Shown: piece by piece, positions 59,870-64,000 of the stretch
Numbering within the stretch: the first letter of the stretch is position 1
How the letters are laid out: every line of letters begins with the position of its first letter
IMG/VR virus record: IMGVR_UViG_3300043773_002546
Coordinates: 124,001 to 188,000 of that record
Length of the DNA: 64,000 nt
Source of the DNA: a virus
Reading direction: 5' to 3' (one strand)
Notes under the pieces: generated by a model
Told to the model about the DNA's origin: nothing
The model's input: the letters and a program-made list of their open reading frames with translations, nothing else
The model's database searches: none
Position numbers and translations under genes: made by a program

Positions 59870-61513
59870 ATGGCGCTTGAAGTTACCAATCTTGATGAGC
59901 TGAACACGGACACGGTCAACGCCCTGTTCGCCACGTTCACCCAGTACATGCAAGAGCGGCACCCCGAGGTCGAGCTGACTCGCGGCGTGTTTCACGACCT
60001 TGTGCTGTACTTTAACTCGGTGCTCAACGCCACCGTGCGGGAGAACATCGCCCGGGTCCGGCAGAGCAACAGCTTGCTGCAGATCAATGCCAACCCCGCG
60101 CTGGCCGACAACACGCTGGTGGACCAGGTGCTCTCGAACTACAACCTGGTGAGAGACACCGGCAGCGCCGCGGTGGGCGACGCCACGATCGTCCTAAACC
60201 TGCCGGTGAGCACGCGAATCTCTGCGGGAATCACCTTTACCGCCGACGACGTGAAGTTCCGCCCCACGGGCGAGTTCATTGCCCTTCCGCCGGGCTCCGT
60301 TCCAACGCAGGCTAACGAGCGGGTGATGATCGCCGTGGGCGACGGCACCTACGCCGTGAACATCCTCGTGGCCGCGACAACCGCGGGACTGGCGGGCAAC
60401 ATTCGTCGCGGCACGTCGCTAATTCCAGACAGCGTGCCAAACAACATGCTCTCGGCTTTTGCCGCTGTGGACTTCGTCAGCGGCCGCGCGCCACTAGCGA
60501 ACGCTGACTACGTCGCCCGGCTGGCTGACGCCCTGGCGAGCAAGACTGTGGGCGGGCGGCAGAGCTACGCCGCATCGATCCGCGGCCAGGCTGCTTTTAA
60601 GAACATTCCCCACCTGTCAATTCTGGGCTGCGGCGACCCCGAGCAGATGCGCGACCAGCACAGCTTGTTTCCCGTCTCCGGCGGCGGCAAGGTGGACATT
60701 TACGTCCAAAGCCACAGCAACGCCCAGCAGCGAGAGCACTTGTTGTCGGCCAGTTACGTCGGCCCCGGGGCCACGGGCACGATCTGGCAGATTGTGCTGG
60801 GCCGCGAGATTGCGGGCGGGATCTACGAGATCGCTCGCGTAGCGCAGCCTTTGAACCTTACCAGCACCGGTTACGCCCTGACCCAAGACATCCGGGGCGT
60901 GGACTTGACCGATTTGGACTTTGCCCCGGACATTGTTTCCTACGAGGAGGGCGCTTACAGCCGCTACCAGACGGCCGTAATTCGTTTCGAGGACACCGAC
61001 ACTGCGCCGACCGGCCTGACTCCCAACGTCAGCCGGGCGCAGTATGCGGTGACAACCGTAGGGTTGCCGCTAATTAACGACGTGCAGGATTACCTCAGCA
61101 GCCGCGACGTGCGCAGCCGATCGGCGGACGTGCTCGTGAAGGCCGCCGTGCCTTGCTTCACGAAGATTTCATTCTCGATCCGCAAAGAGGCAAACACCAC
61201 CGAAATGGATCTTGCGCCAATCAAGCAAGCCATCGTCGACGCAGTGGCCAAGGTCGGCTTTTCCGGACAGCTCCACGCCTCGATCATCAGCGGCGCGATT
61301 CACCAGCGCCTCACCGGCCGCCAGGCCGTGGGCCCGATCGACATGTTCGGCCGCATCCGCCGCCCGGACGGTCATACGGTCTATCTGCGCAATAACACGC
61401 TCTTGGAGATTCCCCACGACCCCGCGCGAATGATCACCGGACGGACCACGGCGTTTCTGGTGGGCCTGGACGACGTCTCCATTTCCACCGTAACCGCGGG
61501 CTTTGCCGACTAG
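59870..61513 (+). CDS. Baseplate J-like wedge protein
   Basis: The product has 547 residues. Baseplate_J pattern: an N-terminal helical part (DTVNALFATFTQYMQERHPE), the beta region VSTRISAGITFTADDVKFRP and AAATTAGLAGNIRRGTSLIP (about 165-187), then a long wedge-type domain. The C-terminus includes SFSIRKEANTTEMDLAPIKQ. These proteins (P2 gpJ, T4 gp6) form the wedge ring. Confidence 0.75.
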   Translation: MALEVTNLDELNTDTVNALFATFTQYMQERHPEVELTRGVFHDLVLYFNSVLNATVRENIARVRQSNSLLQINANPALADNTLVDQVLSNYNLVRDTGSAAVGDATIVLNLPVSTRISAGITFTADDVKFRPTGEFIALPPGSVPTQANERVMIAVGDGTYAVNILVAATTAGLAGNIRRGTSLIPDSVPNNMLSAFAAVDFVSGRAPLANADYVARLADALASKTVGGRQSYAASIRGQAAFKNIPHLSILGCGDPEQMRDQHSLFPVSGGGKVDIYVQSHSNAQQREHLLSASYVGPGATGTIWQIVLGREIAGGIYEIARVAQPLNLTSTGYALTQDIRGVDLTDLDFAPDIVSYEEGAYSRYQTAVIRFEDTDTAPTGLTPNVSRAQYAVTTVGLPLINDVQDYLSSRDVRSRSADVLVKAAVPCFTKISFSIRKEANTTEMDLAPIKQAIVDAVAKVGFSGQLHASIISGAIHQRLTGRQAVGPIDMFGRIRRPDGHTVYLRNNTLLEIPHDPARMITGRTTAFLVGLDDVSISTVTAGFAD

Positions 61514-61522
61514 GACTGAACC

Positions 61523-63106
61523 ATGGCGCCCCCCACCTACCCGAATTCCGACCTGGATCGCAGCAGCACGCTCATGTACGCGCTGGGCACATTCTGGTCG
61601 CGGACCTACGAAGCCGCCGACCAGGTACGGTCCTACGCCGAAGGAACCGCGTTACAGGTGGCCCAAGCCCAGCGGGACCTTTTGGAAACCGTGGCGACCC
61701 TGAGCCGCTACGACGTGCCGCTGTATCACACGGAACACTGGACTCCCATTGTGCTGCGCAAAAGCCAGCGCAACAGCGTGGCCACGAACATCATGCAGTT
61801 CAATAAGAACAGCGCCGCCTTTGACGACGGGCGGCACACGTTCGACTCGGCGACGACGATGGCCTACTACGCCTATCCGCTGCCGGAGAACATGGCGGGC
61901 GTAGCGCAGATTTTCAACAAACTCATCCAGCCGACCCTGGCCCTGGTTGAGGGCGTCGATTATCTCATTGATATCAATCGCGGGGCGTTAATTTTTATCA
62001 ACGACCCTTTTGATAGCCCAGAGACTATCAAAAAACCTGTTTCTGATAGGGCAAAGGCTATCGACGACGAGGAGATCGTCCTCTGGGGCTTTCAGGGCAA
62101 GTTCGACTACGCCGAGGTTTACAACCAGTTCGCCTACGCTATCAACTTGCGCCTGCGCACCAGTCAGGGCTACAAGGACCTGACCAATGCGGTGATCTCC
62201 GGGCTCATCAACGGCGGCGCCACAGCGGCAGACCTGGACCTGGCCCTCTCGGCGATCTGCGACGTGCCGGTGGCCCGCGAGCGCCAAGAAACCGTCGAGC
62301 TAGTCCGCCGCGATGCCCGCGGCCTGGTGATCGCCACGGACCGCCAGGTCTATCGTTTTGGTGAAGACGCCGAGCCCTTGGTAGCGGTCGGGGACGCCTT
62401 GCGGGCGGGGGACCGGCTAGTCCGCGCCTTCGATGTCGTAGAGCTTAACCAAGGCGGCGTGGTAGACGAGATCGCCGCGCTGGCGTTAGACGCCGGATAT
62501 CTCTCGGCGTGCTTCTACGGTGACTTGGTTTTTGAAAACAAATCCGTCCCGCTGGAAGTTAACACGGCGCACCCGTTGGGCTACACCTATGTGCAGTTTC
62601 GCCTGGGTGGGTTTCCCCTGGACGCACAGCGCTTCTTTGACGAGATTCACGAGCGCGGCGTGCAAGCGGCCGAGATTGTGCCAGACCCCTGCGACCGCAG
62701 GAACCGCAAACTGGGCACGCTGGCGCACCTCCTGGACAGGCGTAAGAACCCTGACGGCGAGCCCACGGCGGCGAATCTGCCCAAGACTATTAACCCGTTG
62801 AAATTTATTGTGGAAAACGTGCTGCGTAACAACGTGTTTCTGGTGCAAATCAGGGTCGGCGCATTGGGGCAAAATCGGCTGGGATTGTACAATATCAGGC
62901 ATCTGCGTCAGCTTTTGCCGCCGCAGTCGGCTATGATCGTGATCTTCTCCATGCAGGCCCGGCAAAGCGTCTTAAGCGCCGCGCAGAACCTGCAGGAGGC
63001 CGTGCGGACGTTTACCGGCGCCGAGCCCCTGGCCGACGTTGTTTACGACAGCATGGTGCGGGACGCGAACGTGACCGTCCGCCGGATTTCAGGGACCTGC
63101 CAGTAA
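61523..63106 (+). CDS. Large baseplate wedge protein, unknown subtype
   Basis: The product has 527 residues. Position after gpJ-like suggests the next wedge protein (gp7/gp53 region of T4-like or gpI-like of P2), but no motif is decisive. It includes a long helical N-terminus and a Cys/Arg-rich loop (VPDPCDRRNRKLGTLAHLLD). The TTGATATCAA site at 61967 lies within. Confidence 0.6.
   Translation: MAPPTYPNSDLDRSSTLMYALGTFWSRTYEAADQVRSYAEGTALQVAQAQRDLLETVATLSRYDVPLYHTEHWTPIVLRKSQRNSVATNIMQFNKNSAAFDDGRHTFDSATTMAYYAYPLPENMAGVAQIFNKLIQPTLALVEGVDYLIDINRGALIFINDPFDSPETIKKPVSDRAKAIDDEEIVLWGFQGKFDYAEVYNQFAYAINLRLRTSQGYKDLTNAVISGLINGGATAADLDLALSAICDVPVARERQETVELVRRDARGLVIATDRQVYRFGEDAEPLVAVGDALRAGDRLVRAFDVVELNQGGVVDEIAALALDAGYLSACFYGDLVFENKSVPLEVNTAHPLGYTYVQFRLGGFPLDAQRFFDEIHERGVQAAEIVPDPCDRRNRKLGTLAHLLDRRKNPDGEPTAANLPKTINPLKFIVENVLRNNVFLVQIRVGALGQNRLGLYNIRHLRQLLPPQSAMIVIFSMQARQSVLSAAQNLQEAVRTFTGAEPLADVVYDSMVRDANVTVRRISGTCQ
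61967..61978. promoter_or_regulatory. Palindromic site ATTGATATCAAT (decamer copy 6)
   Basis: A perfect 12-mer palindrome inside the wedge gene, encoding Ile-Asp-Ile-Asn. Confidence 0.45.
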
Positions 63107-63117
63107 GGGAGCCACGG

Positions 63118-63729
63118 ATGGCCAAAGACTCGATTTCAGGCGTGCGCGGTCGGGTGACGCTGTGGCGGGTGACCGATTCCGGACTGACGCTGCCGGTCCA
63201 CACTCAACCCAACCAGATTCAGTATTCCTGGGGCACAATCGCCGCCCGGCAGATCGGCTACCGGCGCCAAGCTGGTCGCCCGGACTACCACGTCTCGGCG
63301 ATGTACATCGAGTACGAGAACGTAGCGACCCCAGAGGACCCGGTCACCGAGGACGATAACTTTGACCGGACACTGGGCATTGAGCACTACAACGCCCTAA
63401 GCGGCAGCCGAGATTACCTTCGCGTGGCGCTGACTTTGGAGCCCACTTTGGGGATCTCCACAGATTACGCTGAGTACTTCACTCCCGGCGAAAACGGCAA
63501 CCAGTTGACGTTCTTCGCCCAGAGCTCCGGCACCGCAGGCGTCAACGCCCTGCCGTTCAGCCACGCGGTTAACAGCAAGGTCTACGCCGCGGCATTAGTT
63601 GCCACTCCGGACTTTAACGACCGCACCAAGGACGTAGTCTTCGCCCGCACGGTGTTCGATCTCGAGGACCAGATCACCAAAGAAGCCTCATCGCAAATCG
63701 GCATCACCTGGGATATCGCATTCGAATAA
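63118..63729 (+). CDS. Baseplate/tail-fibre-associated structural protein
   Basis: The product has 203 residues. It is beta-rich with little helix (GVRGRVTLWRVTDSGLTLPV, YLRVALTLEPTLGI), placed between wedge and fibre genes. No domain is recognised. Confidence 0.6.
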   Translation: MAKDSISGVRGRVTLWRVTDSGLTLPVHTQPNQIQYSWGTIAARQIGYRRQAGRPDYHVSAMYIEYENVATPEDPVTEDDNFDRTLGIEHYNALSGSRDYLRVALTLEPTLGISTDYAEYFTPGENGNQLTFFAQSSGTAGVNALPFSHAVNSKVYAAALVATPDFNDRTKDVVFARTVFDLEDQITKEASSQIGITWDIAFE

Positions 63730-63771
63730 CGCGCTTGCACAGCACTCTGTGACACGCCTGGGAGGACAAGG

Positions 63772-64000
63772 ATGTCCGCAAACTGGCTGAACAACATTAA
63801 ACACGTGGCTCCGGGCGAACCCGTCAAAGCGGGCGTCGTCGGGCGGCCGGACCAGGCGCTAGACGCACGGACTGAATATCTCCGCCAGCGGCTCGACGCC
63901 GCCGAGCTGGGCCGGGCCGTGTTTGATACCAATGCCACCGTGGCCCCTAGCGTGCTTGAAGGCCAGCCGGTTTTTTGGAACGCCACAGCGCAACGCTATG
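63772..64000 (+). CDS. Fibre or spike-type protein, 3' truncated by window
   Basis: ATG 63772 follows GGAGG. The 76 visible residues include WLNNIKHVAPGEPVKAGVVG and a helical YLRQRLDAAELGRAVF, then SVLEGQPVFWN, the opening type of tail-fibre or tailspike head-binding domains. The gene continues past the window, so function is open. Confidence 0.6.
   Translation, partial: MSANWLNNIKHVAPGEPVKAGVVGRPDQALDARTEYLRQRLDAAELGRAVFDTNATVAPSVLEGQPVFWNATAQRY

Overview
The window is one continuous, tightly packed block of a large tailed bacteriophage genome (or a prophage of one) with a contractile tail. Every gene I can support is on the + strand. Genes commonly overlap by 1-11 bases or sit behind GGAGG-type ribosome sites. 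Base composition is GC-rich, which I estimate at close to 60%. The host cannot be named. A GT25-type glycosyltransferase and an O-antigen-type HAD protein hint at a Gram-negative host, but this is inference.

Left part (1-8 kb): accessory genes. They comprise a PD-(D/E)XK-like protein behind an overlapping promoter/terminator, a ferritin-like protein, tRNA-Asn(GTT), an HTH-HNH endonuclease, a dCMP deaminase-like enzyme, a SAM methyltransferase, a HAD phosphatase, an actin-fold ATPase, and a HAD/GT25 pair of glycan enzymes. From 7932 to 8279 there is about 350 bases of gene-free sequence rich in perfect hairpins, a candidate structured RNA.

Middle-left (8.3-18.1 kb): small membrane proteins (possible holins or spanin-like proteins), a 2H-phosphoesterase/DUF5661 fusion, a matrixin-type zinc protease with a peptidoglycan-binding domain and a cysteine-switch-like motif, a papain-like cysteine peptidase, and several short exported or membrane proteins.

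Transcription block (18.2-25.4 kb): a multisubunit-type RNA polymerase. One 1457-residue protein fuses a beta subunit to the front half of beta-prime, ending just after the catalytic NADFDGD loop. A second 634-residue protein carries the rest of beta-prime, including the bridge-helix/trigger-loop region. Two unrelated small genes lie between them. A sigma-70-like protein is encoded 33 kb downstream among the baseplate genes (58099-58914). No alpha or omega subunit is seen.

Virion block (25.4-64 kb): large virion proteins, a prohead-protease-like protein, an acidic scaffold candidate with an EF-hand-like loop, an HK97-type major capsid candidate, connector and neck proteins, a two-gene islet isolated by hairpins and terminators (40-41.4 kb, moron-like), tail sheath, tail tube, a spike with OB and beta-helix regions, a chaperone pair with a possible frameshift site, tape measure, baseplate hub, gp25-like wedge, gpJ-like wedge, further wedge proteins and the start of a fibre-type gene.

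The two strongest signals are the phage RNA polymerase in its unusual two-piece architecture with a resident sigma factor, and a 10-base palindrome (TTGATATCAA) present six times where about 0.02 copies are expected. The terminase and portal were not recognised in this window.
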